Shown in pieces: positions 25,277-34,179 of a stretch of 64,000 bases of DNA. The first letter of the stretch is position 1; each line of letters starts with the position of its first letter. The notes below the pieces were generated by a model. It was not told the origin of the DNA, did no database searches, and saw only the letters and a list, made by a program, of their open reading frames with translations. The stretch is from M3007 sp037445225 (lineage in GTDB: Bacteria > Bacteroidota > Bacteroidia > Chitinophagales > Saprospiraceae). Position numbers and translations under genes: made by a program. The DNA is taken from NCBI GenBank assembly GCA_037445225.1, contig JBBIKW010000001.1:186001-250000 (forward strand), given 5' to 3'.

Positions 25277-26134
25277 CTAAGCACCTTCAGAAGGGGCGCT
25301 GCCGTCGAGCAGCCCTTGCTTGCGCGCCGTCTCCGCATAGCCGTGCAGCTGAATCGGTTCGCGCACCTTGCGCAGGCGCAAATTGAGCATTTCGACAAAC
25401 AGTGAAAAGAAAATGGCAAAATAAAGATATCCCTTAGGAATAGATCCCTCAATGAAGTGCCCTTGATGCGCCGCCTCGCCGATGAGCGAAAATCCTATGA
25501 GCAAGAGAAAGGCCAACCCTAGCATCTGCACTGTCGGATGCTGATTGACAAAGCGGCTCACTGGACCAGCAAAAGCCATCATCACCCCCACAGAGATAAC
25601 TATAGCGGTGATCATGATGAAGAGATCTTTTGTTAGCCCTACAGCCGTCAAAATAGAGTCGAAGGAAAAGACGATGTTGATAAGGGTAATTTGCACGATA
25701 GCAGCCCCTAAGGCGTTGGCACCCGAGCGGATGGGAGGGTCGTCGCTGGCTCGAGGGCTTTCCAACTTGTGGTGTATTTCCGTAGTGGCCTTATATAGCA
25801 AGAAGGCGCCTCCTAAAAACAGGATGAGGCTCTGACCCGTAACTATTCCGTGAAGACCGGGAAGGTCTATGTGGAAGAGCGGTTTGGTCATTCCAATGAT
25901 CCACACCAGCATGAATAGGAGGGCAATGCGCAGCCCCATGGCTAAGAAAAGCCCGATGCTGCGCGCTTTGGGCTGATCTTCCGGGCGCAGCCGGGCAGAG
26001 ACGATAAAGAGAAAAATGATATTGTCCACTCCCAGGACGATCTCTAAAAAGGTCAAGGTCAGCAAGCTAACCCAAACGCTGCCGGAGGTGAAATCGGGTA
26101 AGGTCAACAAGGCCATCATGGCAAGGCTTTGCAT
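25277..26134 (-). CDS. TerC-family membrane protein
   Basis: This roughly 285-residue protein has about eight hydrophobic segments and the TerC signatures EIVLGVDNIIFL near residue 30 and INIVFSFDSILTAVGL near 155, each holding an acidic pair in a membrane helix. TerC/Alx proteins act as manganese exporters or in tellurite resistance, and a role in metalation of secreted proteins is established in some bacteria. I chose the internal ATG 26134; an earlier start at 26152 is also in frame. The C-terminal tail (RKVREPIQLHGYAE) is cytoplasmic. It is a single gene. Confidence 0.9.
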   Translation of the reverse strand: MQSLAMMALLTLPDFTSGSVWVSLLTLTFLEIVLGVDNIIFLFIVSARLRPEDQPKARSIGLFLAMGLRIALLFMLVWIIGMTKPLFHIDLPGLHGIVTGQSLILFLGGAFLLYKATTEIHHKLESPRASDDPPIRSGANALGAAIVQITLINIVFSFDSILTAVGLTKDLFIMITAIVISVGVMMAFAGPVSRFVNQHPTVQMLGLAFLLLIGFSLIGEAAHQGHFIEGSIPKGYLYFAIFFSLFVEMLNLRLRKVREPIQLHGYAETARKQGLLDGSAPSEGA

Positions 26135-26221
26135 TTTAAAATTAGGCCGCAATGTTACGATGAACGCACGGCAAGGGCGCCCTATGAGGAAGCATTTGTT
26201 TGTACAGTAACTTCCGGAGCG

Positions 26222-26656
26222 CTAACGCACGGCTCGGAAAAACCGTATGGTTTCCGCATCCGTAAAATGCCGCGGGCGCAAAGAAGGATCCGTCCCTGCC
26301 GCTGCACAAAAGCGAAAGGAGGTGTCGCTGCTCCACTCTAAGATGCCGTACAGCGTCTTCCTCCTCCAAGGCCCCCCCGCCAGTTCCTTCAGGTCTAAGG
26401 CTATAGGGTATGTTGCGCAGTCGTACCGGTAAGAGAGGACAACCGTATCCAACAGCTGGCCAAAACGCGTAATCCAGAGCAGTCGGTCTTGGTGAAATGA
26501 CCACAGGTGTCCTTCCTCGGTCTGCCATTGGCCTTCAAGAGGCCGACAAGGCGCCTCGCGACAGGCGAACCCGACGATAGGGACAGCTATTATGTAAGCA
26601 GCCCAAACCCCTGCGGATATTGAAGAAGAAATAGCGTGCTTTGTGCAAAGCGGCAT
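26222..26656 (-). CDS. Small lipoprotein of unknown function
   Basis: This 144-residue product starts at ATG 26656 and has a hydrophobic segment ending in a lipobox-like VGFAC. The mature part begins LEGQWQTEEGHLWSFHQDRL and resembles the small secreted beta-barrel-like proteins annotated TIGR03067: a ...YPIALDL... strand, TLYGILEWSSDTSFRFCAA and a final RPRHF. A GTG start at 26689 would only add a basic leader. The leader upstream contains two alternative hairpins at 26690-26747. Function is unknown. Confidence 0.6.
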   Translation of the reverse strand: MPLCTKHAISSSISAGVWAAYIIAVPIVGFACREAPCRPLEGQWQTEEGHLWSFHQDRLLWITRFGQLLDTVVLSYRYDCATYPIALDLKELAGGPWRRKTLYGILEWSSDTSFRFCAAAGTDPSLRPRHFTDAETIRFFRAVR

Positions 26657-26689
26657 ATGGTGCGAAAGACGACGCCGTTTGAGTGGCAC

Positions 26690-26747
26690 AAAAAAAGCCG
26701 TTTTTTTTTGAAGCAGGAGCGGCTTTGCTTACAACGAAAAAAAGCCG
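26690..26747 (-). promoter_or_regulatory. Attenuator-like alternative hairpins before the lipoprotein gene
   Basis: Read on the minus strand there are three copies of one 7-base arm: CGGCTTT (26747-26741), AAAGCCG (26726-26720) and CGGCTTT (26700-26694), the last running into a T tract (to 26690). The central arm can pair with either flanking arm, so the second pairing makes a terminator-like hairpin with a T tract and the first prevents it. It lies 34 bases before the lipoprotein start. The loops are 14 and 19 bases long. No minus-strand promoter was recognised upstream. Confidence 0.4.
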
Positions 26748-26770
26748 AACCTCCTTTTAAACAGTTGTTC

Positions 26771-26778
26771 TACTTTTG
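26771..26778 (+). promoter_or_regulatory. TAnnTTTG promoter of the metal efflux operon (TACTTTTG)
   Basis: An exact -7 element lies directly before the small protein gene. The predicted transcription start would fall close to the GTG at 26785 or 26788, so the mRNA may be leaderless. It overlaps an in-frame TTG codon at 26776, which argues that codon is not the start. Confidence 0.6.
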
Positions 26779-26784
26779 CAGGCG

Positions 26785-27180
26785 GTGGTGCGATACATCC
26801 GACAAGGCGCAGCCGTGCTTTTGTGTACAGCATATCTGCTGGTCGGCACGCCGGCCGCAGAGCTGCTCAAGATACCTGTACTCATCGAGCACTATCGCGA
26901 ACATCAAGCGGAGCTTCCTCACATAAGCTTTTGGGAGTATCTGTCGCTGCACTATTTTAAAGGTACCGTATACGACGCCGACTATCAGCGCGACATGCAG
27001 CTGCCGTTCAAAAGCATCTCGCTGGTATCGGTGCTGCTGTTGGCCCTTCAACCTCCCTCAGATACTTGGAGGGCACTGAACCACCCAGGAGAAGATATCG
27101 AGGACAAACACCCAGCTTCGCCCCAGAACGAACCCATCTCTCCCTATTTGAGTCGGCTTTATCCTCCTCCCGAAGCATAG
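26785..27180 (+). CDS. Small conserved protein of a heavy-metal RND operon
   Basis: About 131 residues. An N-terminal hydrophobic stretch (AAVLLCTAYLLVGT) is followed by LLKIPVLIEHYREHQAELPH, ISFWEYLSLHYFKG and VYDADYQRDMQLPFKS. I have seen this motif series in small proteins encoded before CusA/CzcA-type pumps in Bacteroidota; the His-rich motif suggests periplasmic metal sensing or capture, but no function is established. A TACTTTTG promoter lies 7 bases upstream, so the start (GTG 26785 or 26788) is uncertain. The RND pump gene follows 115 bases downstream. The C-terminus is a short Pro-rich tail. Confidence 0.65.
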   Translation: MVRYIRQGAAVLLCTAYLLVGTPAAELLKIPVLIEHYREHQAELPHISFWEYLSLHYFKGTVYDADYQRDMQLPFKSISLVSVLLLALQPPSDTWRALNHPGEDIEDKHPASPQNEPISPYLSRLYPPPEA

Positions 27181-27295
27181 CGCGCAGCTATTGTCTTTCC
27201 TCCATTTCTCAGCTGCACGGTCGCCTTCTTTCGCAGGAAAGAGGGCTGTCGTTACTCAGTGCAATCCGAACCGATTGCCTTAAACAGTTTTCGCT

Positions 27296-30200
27296 ATGCT
27301 TCAAACCATTATTGATTTTTCGATAAAAAACAAGCTTATTGTAGGGTTGCTGGTATTGGCTCTGGTAGGATGGGGTAGCTATCAGCTTACGCGCCTGCCT
27401 ATAGATGCCGTGCCGGACATCACCGACAACCAGGTACAGGTGATTACTGTGTCGCCCGCTTTGGGGGCGCCCGATGTAGAGCGCCTCATCACGTTTCCCA
27501 TCGAGCAAGCCTGCAGCAATATTCCCACCCTGAAGGAAATCCGAAGTTTCTCGCGCTTCGGGCTCTCTTTGGTCACCCTGGTTTTCGACGACGCAACCGA
27601 TATCTACTGGGCCCGACAGCAGATTGCCGAGCGGCTGCAGCAAGTGCAGGGCCAAATCCCTGAAGGAGTTGGCTCGCCAGAGTTGGCCCCCGTAACCACG
27701 GGGTTGGGCGAGATCTATCAGTATGTGGTTCGTGCAAAGCCCGGCTACGAGCATCTCTACGACGCCATGTCGCTGCGCACCATTCAGGATTGGATTGTGC
27801 GGCGGCAGCTGTTGGGTACCCCCGGCGTTGCCGATGTAAGCACTTTTGGCGGCATGCTCAAACAGTACGAAGTCGCTGTACAGCCGTCTCGACTACAGGC
27901 CTTTAACTTGACCATAGCCGATGTCTTTGAAGCGCTGCAGCAGAACAACCAAAACGCCGGTGGGGCATATATCGAGAAAGGCCCAAACGTGCTGTTCATT
28001 CGAACGGAGGGCTTGGTCGAGCACATCGATGACCTGCGCCAAATACCGCTCAAAACCTCGCCGCAGGGCATTGTCGTCCGCATAGGCGATGTAGCAGAGG
28101 TGCGCTACGGACACGCTACGCGCTACGGCGCCGTGTGTTACAATGACCAGGGCGAAGTAGTAGGAGCGGTGGTAATGATGCTCAAGGGAGAAAACTCTTC
28201 TGCGGTAGTGCGCCGGGTGAAGGAGCGCATCGAGCAGATCCGGAAGACTTTGCCCGAAGGGGTGGAGATAGAGGCGTTCCTCGACCGCACCAAGATGGTG
28301 AACAGCGCTATTGCGACGGTTAAACGCAATCTCATAGAAGGGGCGCTCATCGTCATCTTTGTCTTGGTGTTCTTTTTGGGCAATGTGCGCGCCGGGTTAG
28401 TAGTGGCTTTGGTCATTCCGCTATCGATGCTCTTTGCCGTAAGCCTCATGAATGCCTTTGGCGTTAGTGGAAACCTCATGAGTTTGGGAGCCATCGACTT
28501 TGGACTTATCGTAGATGGAGCGGTTATTGTTGTAGAGGCCGTCATGCACCGGCTGAGCCACAACCCTCAGTATGTAGGGGTAGCGCGTATTGGCCGCGAG
28601 CAGATGGACGCCGAGGTGTCTGTTTCCGCCGGCCGCATGATGAGCGCTGCTGTCTTCGGACAGATAATCATCCTCATCGTATATCTGCCGATCTTGGCCT
28701 TAGAGGGTATTGAAGGAAAGATGTTCCGACCCATGGCCCAGACCGTGTCCTTTGCTGTGTTGGGAGCCCTATTGCTGTCGGTGACCTACGTGCCAGCGGC
28801 CAGTGCCCTGTTCTTGAGTGCCCGCCTAAGCCATCGGCAAAGCTGGAGTGACCGGATGATGGCCTATTTGGAGCGCCAACACCAGCGCCTGTTGGAAGGT
28901 GCTTTGCGTTGGCCCAAGGCAGTGCTGGCTACGGCATTGGCGCTCTTTTTGGCTGCTCTCGCCGTGCTGACACACTTAGGCGGCGAGTTTATTCCGGAGT
29001 TGGAAGAGGGCGATTTTGCGGTGGATACGCGCGTGCTGACCGGTAGTAGCCTGCACACCACCATCCAAACCACCCAAAAGACAGCCGGCATCCTCCTGCG
29101 CCATTTCCCTGAGATTGAAAAGATCGTCACCAAGATCGGCTCTGGAGAGATCCCCACTGACCCAATGCCCATAGAGGCCGCCGATATGATGGTCATCCTC
29201 AAAGACAAGGAGCAGTGGACGTCTGCAGGCAGCTTTAATGAATTGGCAGAAAAGATGTCGGAGCGCCTAAAAGCCATTCCTGGCGTTACGGTGGGCTTTC
29301 AGTATCCCGTCCAGATGCGCTTCAACGAGCTAATGACGGGTGCCCGCCAAGACGTGGTGTGCAAAATTTTTGGCGAAGACCTCGACACATTGGCCCATTA
29401 TGCCCACCGTTTGGGCGACCTCGTCCGACGGGTAGAAGGAGCGCGAGACGTGTATGTGGAACGCATAAAGGGCATGCCGCAAATTGTCGTGCGCTACCGA
29501 CGCGAAGCGATGGCGCGCTTTGGGCTGCAGGTGAGCGAAGTCAATCGCGTCGTCAACGCTGCGTTTGCAGGCAGCGTGGCCGGACTGGTTTTTGAGGGCG
29601 AGCGCCGCTTCGACTTGGTAGTGCGCATGGCCGAGAGCGAGCGCCGTAGTATCGCCGACGTGGAGGCGCTGCTGCTCCCTACTCCAGCGGGCACTCAAGT
29701 GCCGCTAGGGCAAGTGGCCGACGTCCTGCTTTACGAAGGTCCCAACCAAATCCAGCGGGAAGATGCCAAGCGCCGCATCATCGTCGGCTTCAACGTGCGC
29801 GGACGCGACGTCCAGAGTATCGTCGAGGAACTGCAGAGCCTAGTAGAACGCCAGCTGCCGCTCCCACCGGGCTATTACATCACCTACGGCGGCGCGTTTG
29901 AAAATTTAAACCAAGCCAAAAAGCAGTTGGCCATAGCTGTACCCTTAGCGCTGCTGCTCATCCTGACGATGCTGTATTTTGCTTTTAGCTCCGTGAGCCA
30001 GGGGCTGCTCATCTTCACCGCTATTCCGCTATCGGCCATTGGCGGCATTTTCGCGCTGTGGCTACGCGACATGCCGTTCAGCATCTCCGCCGGAGTGGGC
30101 TTTATCGCGCTCTTTGGCGTGTCGGTGCTCAATGGCGTGGTGCTTATCGCGGAGTTCAACCGGCTGAAGAAAGGCAATATAGAAGAAGACCCTGTCGAGA

Positions 30201-31645
30201 TTGTGCGCCGTGGAACGCGAACGCGCCTCCGCCCAGTGCTGATGACGGCGGCGGTGGCTTCGCTGGGATTTTTGCCCATGGCCCTAAGTACGGGTGCGGG
30301 AGCAGAGGTACAGCGTCCACTGGCTACTGTGGTCATCGGAGGCTTAATAAGCGCAGGTTTCCTAACACTGGTGATCCTGCCCCTCTTGTATGTGCTCTGG
30401 CAGCGCTGGCAAGGCCGAAGTTTTTGGATAAAGACAGCCGCAGTGCTCATCGCCATAGGGCTCGGAACACCCCACGATGTGCTTGCGCAGCCTCACCTGA
30501 CTTTGGAGCAAGCTCTCGCGCAGGCGCTCTCGACCCATCCCAACTTGCAGGCTGCCCGCCTTCAAGTCGAACAGGCCAACCGCCTGCTGGGCACCGCCAT
30601 CGAGCTTCCGCCCGCGGAGGCAGAGATCGAGCTGGGACAGATCAACTCTCGTTTCTTTGACTCCCGACTGTCTGTGCGGCAGAGCTTCGCCCTACCTCCC
30701 GTATATCGAAGGCGCAAAACCTTGCTCGACTGTCAACGCCTCCACAGTGAGTCTTCCCTTAAGGTAAGGGAACGCGAGCTGGTTCGGGCGGTGAAGGCAA
30801 CCTACTATGCCTTGCTCGTGCTAAGAGAACAGCGACGGCTGTGGGAGATGTGGGATAGCCTTTACGAAGGTGCTCGGCTGCGCGCCGAATTGCGCCTTCA
30901 AAGCGGGGCATCCAACCTTTTGGAAAAGAACACTTTGGAAGCGCAACGCGCCTTAGTAGCGCAGCAATATCGGCGCATCGCCTTAGAAGAGGAGGCGCTG
31001 CGAAGATATTTCCGGCAGTCGTTGGGCGTGCAAGGCGAGCCCATCTCCGGAGTGTTGCTCTATCCCTTTTCCTTCGCCGACACCTTATCGACAGGAGTGC
31101 ACCCCCTCCGGTTAGAACAACAGCAACGCATAGCGGTCGCATCAGCGGCACAGCACGTAGAAGAAAGCCAGCTGCTACCCACCTTTTCGGTAGGCTATAC
31201 CAATTTATCCATCACGGGCTGGCAACAAGACCGCATCGGGCAAGAGATTTTCTACGAACCCAGCTTTCGGTTTTCGACAATGACGGTGGGAGTTCAGGCG
31301 CCGCTCTTTTCCCGTGCCCAGCGCCATCGCATTGCAGCGGCTGCGCTCGAAGTAGCCCGCGAACAGCAGCAGATGGAAGCCGTCAGTCGAACCGTACAAA
31401 CCGAATATCAAAATGCTGTACAGCGCTTTCTCCTCCTGGACGAACAAGCCCAACAATGCGCACAAGCGCTCACAAAACAGGCGGAGTCCTTGCTCCAGAC
31501 AGCACAACAACAGCTGCAAACGGGCGAGATAGACTACTTGGAATGGCTACTCATCGCGCGCCAAGCATTCGAGGTGCGGCTGAGCTGCCTAGACATCCTT
31601 TTACAACGCAACGAGGCCGCTTTTGATGTCGAATATTGGCGCTGA
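27296..31645 (+). CDS. Heavy-metal RND efflux pump fused to outer-membrane factor (CzcA-CzcC type)
   Basis: This 1449-residue fusion has residues 1-1040 as a CzcA/CusA-type inner-membrane RND pump (start LQTIIDFSIKNKLIVGLLVL; TM4 motif IDFGLIVDGAVIVVEAV with D401, F402, G403 and D407, the HME-RND form more like divalent-cation CzcA than Cus). Residues 1066-1449 are a TolC/CzcC-type outer-membrane factor (PHLTLEQALAQALSTHPNLQ, then coiled-coil hairpins). Between them sits a Lys-hydrophobic stretch ending VLA-Q, which looks like a retained signal peptide. Such fusions are known in Bacteroidota. It would export metal ions such as Co, Zn or Cd; the exact ion is not decided. The adaptor gene follows after 34 bases. 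Confidence 0.93.
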   Translation: MLQTIIDFSIKNKLIVGLLVLALVGWGSYQLTRLPIDAVPDITDNQVQVITVSPALGAPDVERLITFPIEQACSNIPTLKEIRSFSRFGLSLVTLVFDDATDIYWARQQIAERLQQVQGQIPEGVGSPELAPVTTGLGEIYQYVVRAKPGYEHLYDAMSLRTIQDWIVRRQLLGTPGVADVSTFGGMLKQYEVAVQPSRLQAFNLTIADVFEALQQNNQNAGGAYIEKGPNVLFIRTEGLVEHIDDLRQIPLKTSPQGIVVRIGDVAEVRYGHATRYGAVCYNDQGEVVGAVVMMLKGENSSAVVRRVKERIEQIRKTLPEGVEIEAFLDRTKMVNSAIATVKRNLIEGALIVIFVLVFFLGNVRAGLVVALVIPLSMLFAVSLMNAFGVSGNLMSLGAIDFGLIVDGAVIVVEAVMHRLSHNPQYVGVARIGREQMDAEVSVSAGRMMSAAVFGQIIILIVYLPILALEGIEGKMFRPMAQTVSFAVLGALLLSVTYVPAASALFLSARLSHRQSWSDRMMAYLERQHQRLLEGALRWPKAVLATALALFLAALAVLTHLGGEFIPELEEGDFAVDTRVLTGSSLHTTIQTTQKTAGILLRHFPEIEKIVTKIGSGEIPTDPMPIEAADMMVILKDKEQWTSAGSFNELAEKMSERLKAIPGVTVGFQYPVQMRFNELMTGARQDVVCKIFGEDLDTLAHYAHRLGDLVRRVEGARDVYVERIKGMPQIVVRYRREAMARFGLQVSEVNRVVNAAFAGSVAGLVFEGERRFDLVVRMAESERRSIADVEALLLPTPAGTQVPLGQVADVLLYEGPNQIQREDAKRRIIVGFNVRGRDVQSIVEELQSLVERQLPLPPGYYITYGGAFENLNQAKKQLAIAVPLALLLILTMLYFAFSSVSQGLLIFTAIPLSAIGGIFALWLRDMPFSISAGVGFIALFGVSVLNGVVLIAEFNRLKKGNIEEDPVEIVRRGTRTRLRPVLMTAAVASLGFLPMALSTGAGAEVQRPLATVVIGGLISAGFLTLVILPLLYVLWQRWQGRSFWIKTAAVLIAIGLGTPHDVLAQPHLTLEQALAQALSTHPNLQAARLQVEQANRLLGTAIELPPAEAEIELGQINSRFFDSRLSVRQSFALPPVYRRRKTLLDCQRLHSESSLKVRERELVRAVKATYYALLVLREQRRLWEMWDSLYEGARLRAELRLQSGASNLLEKNTLEAQRALVAQQYRRIALEEEALRRYFRQSLGVQGEPISGVLLYPFSFADTLSTGVHPLRLEQQQRIAVASAAQHVEESQLLPTFSVGYTNLSITGWQQDRIGQEIFYEPSFRFSTMTVGVQAPLFSRAQRHRIAAAALEVAREQQQMEAVSRTVQTEYQNAVQRFLLLDEQAQQCAQALTKQAESLLQTAQQQLQTGEIDYLEWLLIARQAFEVRLSCLDILLQRNEAAFDVEYWR

Positions 31646-31679
31646 TGCCTTCCCTTTCAAAATTTTAAAAAAAAGCACC

Positions 31680-32843
31680 ATGACATACCGTATTTTCCTT
31701 CTTTGGGCCGCAACTACCAGCAGTGCTCTGTTTCTCTCCACGGCTTGCCAATCCTCAGAGACCTCTTCGGAAGAAAAACGCACGGCCGACAACGAAACGA
31801 GAGTACAGCTCTCCGCAGAACAGCTACAAAACGCCCAGATAGAGATAGGCCCTGCCGTCCGGCGCACCATGCGCACGGTGCTGCGCGTGGGCGGCACCGT
31901 AGACGTTCCGCCGCGCAGCTTAGTATCCGTTAGCTTCCCCTTGGGCGGATACCTCCAGCATATGCGCCTCTTGCCCGGAACACCCGTGCGCAAGGGCGAA
32001 GTGCTGGCTATCTTGGAGGACCCACAATACATCCAATTGCAGCAAGACTACCTAACCACCCTCACGCGGTTGGAAGTAGCCGAAGCGGAATGGCGACGGC
32101 AACAAACCCTCCAGGAGGGTCAAGCCAGTAGTGCCAAAGCGCTTCAGCAGGCGCAAGCGGAGTACCGCGCACTGAAAATCCAGCAAAAAGCTTTGGCAGA
32201 GAAACTCCGCCTCATCGGCATCCTTCCGGAACAGCTGAGCGAAGACAATTTGACGCGCAGCGTGCGCGTGCTGTCACCTATCGACGGCTTCGTCAGTGCC
32301 GTACACGCTAACATTGGTAAATACGTCACGCCCACCGATGTACTGTTCGAAATCGTCAACCCAAAGGACATACACCTCAACCTCAAGGTCTTCGAGAAGG
32401 ACGTCCCGCTTTTGCGCATAGGACAACCCGTTCGCGCATACTTACCTCACAGCCCCGACCGACCTTATCGGGGCGAAATCATCCTCATCAGCCGAAACAT
32501 TGGGCCCGACCGGGCAGTAGAGGTACACTGTCATTTCGACCGCTACGATCCAGCCCTGCTACCCGGCATGTACCTGCGCGCGGAGGTGGATGTCGACCTG
32601 CACGAGGCCATCGCTGTTCCAGAAGATGCCGTAGTGCGCTGGGAAAATCGCCACTATGTCTTTGCGGAGCACCGCCCGGGAATGTTCGACCTCATCGAAG
32701 TAACGCTGGGTGCCAATGCCAACGGATTCGTACAGGTCAGCTGCGCCGACAAAGAGATGGATCTCACCCAGACGCCTTTAGTCCTCCGAAATGCCTACAC
32801 CTTGCTGATGCAGATGAAAAACACGGCAGAAGCGGAGGAATGA
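31680..32843 (+). CDS. RND efflux periplasmic adaptor (CzcB/CusB-like) lipoprotein
   Basis: This 387-residue adaptor links the RND pump to the outer-membrane factor. It has a lipobox (LFLSTAC, Cys23) that anchors it in a membrane, a beta-barrel/lipoyl core starting VRRTMRTVLRVGGTVDVPPR, a helical hairpin (EVAEAEWRRQQTLQEG and on), the lipoyl return VRVLSPIDGFVSAVHANIGK, and a C-terminal membrane-proximal domain. ATG 31680 is chosen over an in-frame ATG 57 bases upstream because only this start gives a lipoprotein signal. It is the last gene of the metal operon and ends before a strong terminator. Confidence 0.9.
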   Translation: MTYRIFLLWAATTSSALFLSTACQSSETSSEEKRTADNETRVQLSAEQLQNAQIEIGPAVRRTMRTVLRVGGTVDVPPRSLVSVSFPLGGYLQHMRLLPGTPVRKGEVLAILEDPQYIQLQQDYLTTLTRLEVAEAEWRRQQTLQEGQASSAKALQQAQAEYRALKIQQKALAEKLRLIGILPEQLSEDNLTRSVRVLSPIDGFVSAVHANIGKYVTPTDVLFEIVNPKDIHLNLKVFEKDVPLLRIGQPVRAYLPHSPDRPYRGEIILISRNIGPDRAVEVHCHFDRYDPALLPGMYLRAEVDVDLHEAIAVPEDAVVRWENRHYVFAEHRPGMFDLIEVTLGANANGFVQVSCADKEMDLTQTPLVLRNAYTLLMQMKNTAEAEE

Positions 32844-32863
32844 GCGCGCCAAGAAGCCAAAGA

Positions 32864-32891
32864 GGGGGCAACGGTCTTATCCGCTGCCCCC
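32864..32891. terminator. Strong bidirectional terminator hairpin
   Basis: GGGGGCA (32864-32870) pairs with TGCCCCC (32885-32891), with one A/C mismatch and then CGG/CCG continuing inward to a TCTTAT loop. It lies between the convergent adaptor gene and the coiled-coil protein gene, so it can end both transcripts. Flanking T tracts are short. Confidence 0.6.
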
Positions 32892-32921
32892 TGCGTGTTA
32901 CTACCGAAGCAATCTTGTGCC

Positions 32922-33950
32922 TTACTTAAGGTTGAACGAGGCCGTGCCTACGAGAAAGCCCTTGTTGAAGATCTTTACATTGTAGGTGCCCTTCACGAAG
33001 TTTTGGCCCGGCTGCCAAGCGCCGCACACGTTGGTCTCGCCATTGTTGTACTGACAGGTGGCGGTCGTAGTGTAGCGGAAGTCTTGTTCTTGACGCTTGT
33101 CTTTGGCGATACCCGAGCCTAAGCTTTCGATGGCCAACGTAGCACCCGTGGGGTCGATGATAGCGATGTGGAACACCTCCTCACCAGCTTCTACCACTTC
33201 GTTGGGCTCGGTAGTAAAGCAAATGTTCAGCTTGTCTACTTTGCTGGCACGCGTCTTTGCTTTCTCCTTGCCGCTGCTGCGCACATCGACGGGCTTGACC
33301 GTGATATCCTTTACGCGAATTGCTGAAGCGATGTCTACCTTGCGGCTAAGCACTTTGCGCTCAGCTTCCAACTGCGATTTTTCGGAAACTAAGGCTGCCT
33401 TTGCGGAGCTTTCTTCAGCCAGACGCGACTGGGTCTCGGCCAAATTCGAACTCAGCGTGCTGACTTCTTGGGTGAGCTGGGTGTTTTTCTCAGTGAGGAT
33501 GCCGATTTCCGCCTTGAGCTTCTCGATTTCGGCCAAGTACTGCTTCTTCTGGCTTTCAAATCGACTCATAGCCGACCGATAGTCGCGGTTTTCGCGGATG
33601 AGCGTCTCGATCTGGGTCTTTTGCTGCTCGAGCTGTTGCAGCTGCTGCGCGATCTTCTCGTCCAGCTGGGCATTGAGTCCTTTCTGCTGTTCCAGCTGCG
33701 CTACCGCATCGTTGTACTTCTGATCCAACTCAGCAAAGGCTTGGCGCTGCTCGTTCAGCTCCAGCTTGTTCGTCTCCAGTTCTTTGCCCTTCCGATAGGT
33801 CTGGATGAGCAAGAACACGCTCAGCCCGAGCAGCACTGCAATGGCTATGCCAGCAATGGTGAGCATGCGCTTGGAGTTGTCTCCAGAAGGGTTGTCGAAG
33901 TTCGGCGTGTTGCCGTAGGAAGGCTGATTGAAATTGGTGGGAGTACTCAT
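32922..33950 (-). CDS. Membrane-anchored coiled-coil protein, unknown function
   Basis: This 342-residue protein begins with a disordered polar N-terminus and one transmembrane helix (MLTIAGIAIAVLLGLSVFLL). A long coiled coil follows, from about residue 55 to 210 (QKYNDAVAQLEQQKGLNAQL, IETLIRENRDYRSAMSRFES). The protein ends in a beta-rich periplasmic or cytosolic domain (DKLNICFTTEPNEVVEAGEE). It has no recognised catalytic motif; proteins of this build in Bacteroidota are sometimes wrongly called chromosome partitioning. ATG 33950 is chosen over an in-frame ATG 27 bases upstream. A TAACTTTG element lies 116 bases upstream. Confidence 0.8.
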   Translation of the reverse strand: MSTPTNFNQPSYGNTPNFDNPSGDNSKRMLTIAGIAIAVLLGLSVFLLIQTYRKGKELETNKLELNEQRQAFAELDQKYNDAVAQLEQQKGLNAQLDEKIAQQLQQLEQQKTQIETLIRENRDYRSAMSRFESQKKQYLAEIEKLKAEIGILTEKNTQLTQEVSTLSSNLAETQSRLAEESSAKAALVSEKSQLEAERKVLSRKVDIASAIRVKDITVKPVDVRSSGKEKAKTRASKVDKLNICFTTEPNEVVEAGEEVFHIAIIDPTGATLAIESLGSGIAKDKRQEQDFRYTTTATCQYNNGETNVCGAWQPGQNFVKGTYNVKIFNKGFLVGTASFNLK

Positions 33951-34065
33951 AACGTTGTGCAGTTTTAAGTTTGACAAAAAGTAGAAAGTTCAAGATGCCG
34001 CTCTGAGTATGGCGTACAGGTAAATTTGCCTATATAACTGCAAAAAACTTTCGGATGGTATGCTG

Positions 34066-34073
34066 CAAAGTTA
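34066..34073 (-). promoter_or_regulatory. TAnnTTTG promoter element (TAACTTTG, minus strand)
   Basis: An exact -7 element on the minus strand, in the divergent spacer, upstream of the coiled-coil membrane protein. The region around it is very AT-rich. Confidence 0.5.
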
Positions 34074-34179
34074 AAAGTATTGTATTTTTAATATAATTAG
34101 TAGAAAATCCGAACAAGATTTCAGGGAAAACACTGATCGAAGGCACTAGGCATTTTCCCATGTTCTCAACAGGGGTGCA

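Noticed and set aside
24559..25386. Long plus-strand open frame opposite the exonuclease gene
   Set aside because: It is antisense to a gene with full catalytic motifs, has no promoter and no recognisable domain; codon bias of the real gene keeps it open.
26776..26784. TTG at 26776 as the start of the small metal-operon protein
   Set aside because: The codon lies inside the TACTTTTG promoter element, so it would be upstream of the transcript start.
27225..27240. CTTTC/GAAAG hairpin before the RND pump gene
   Set aside because: A five-base stem without a T tract is too weak to count as a terminator or riboswitch.
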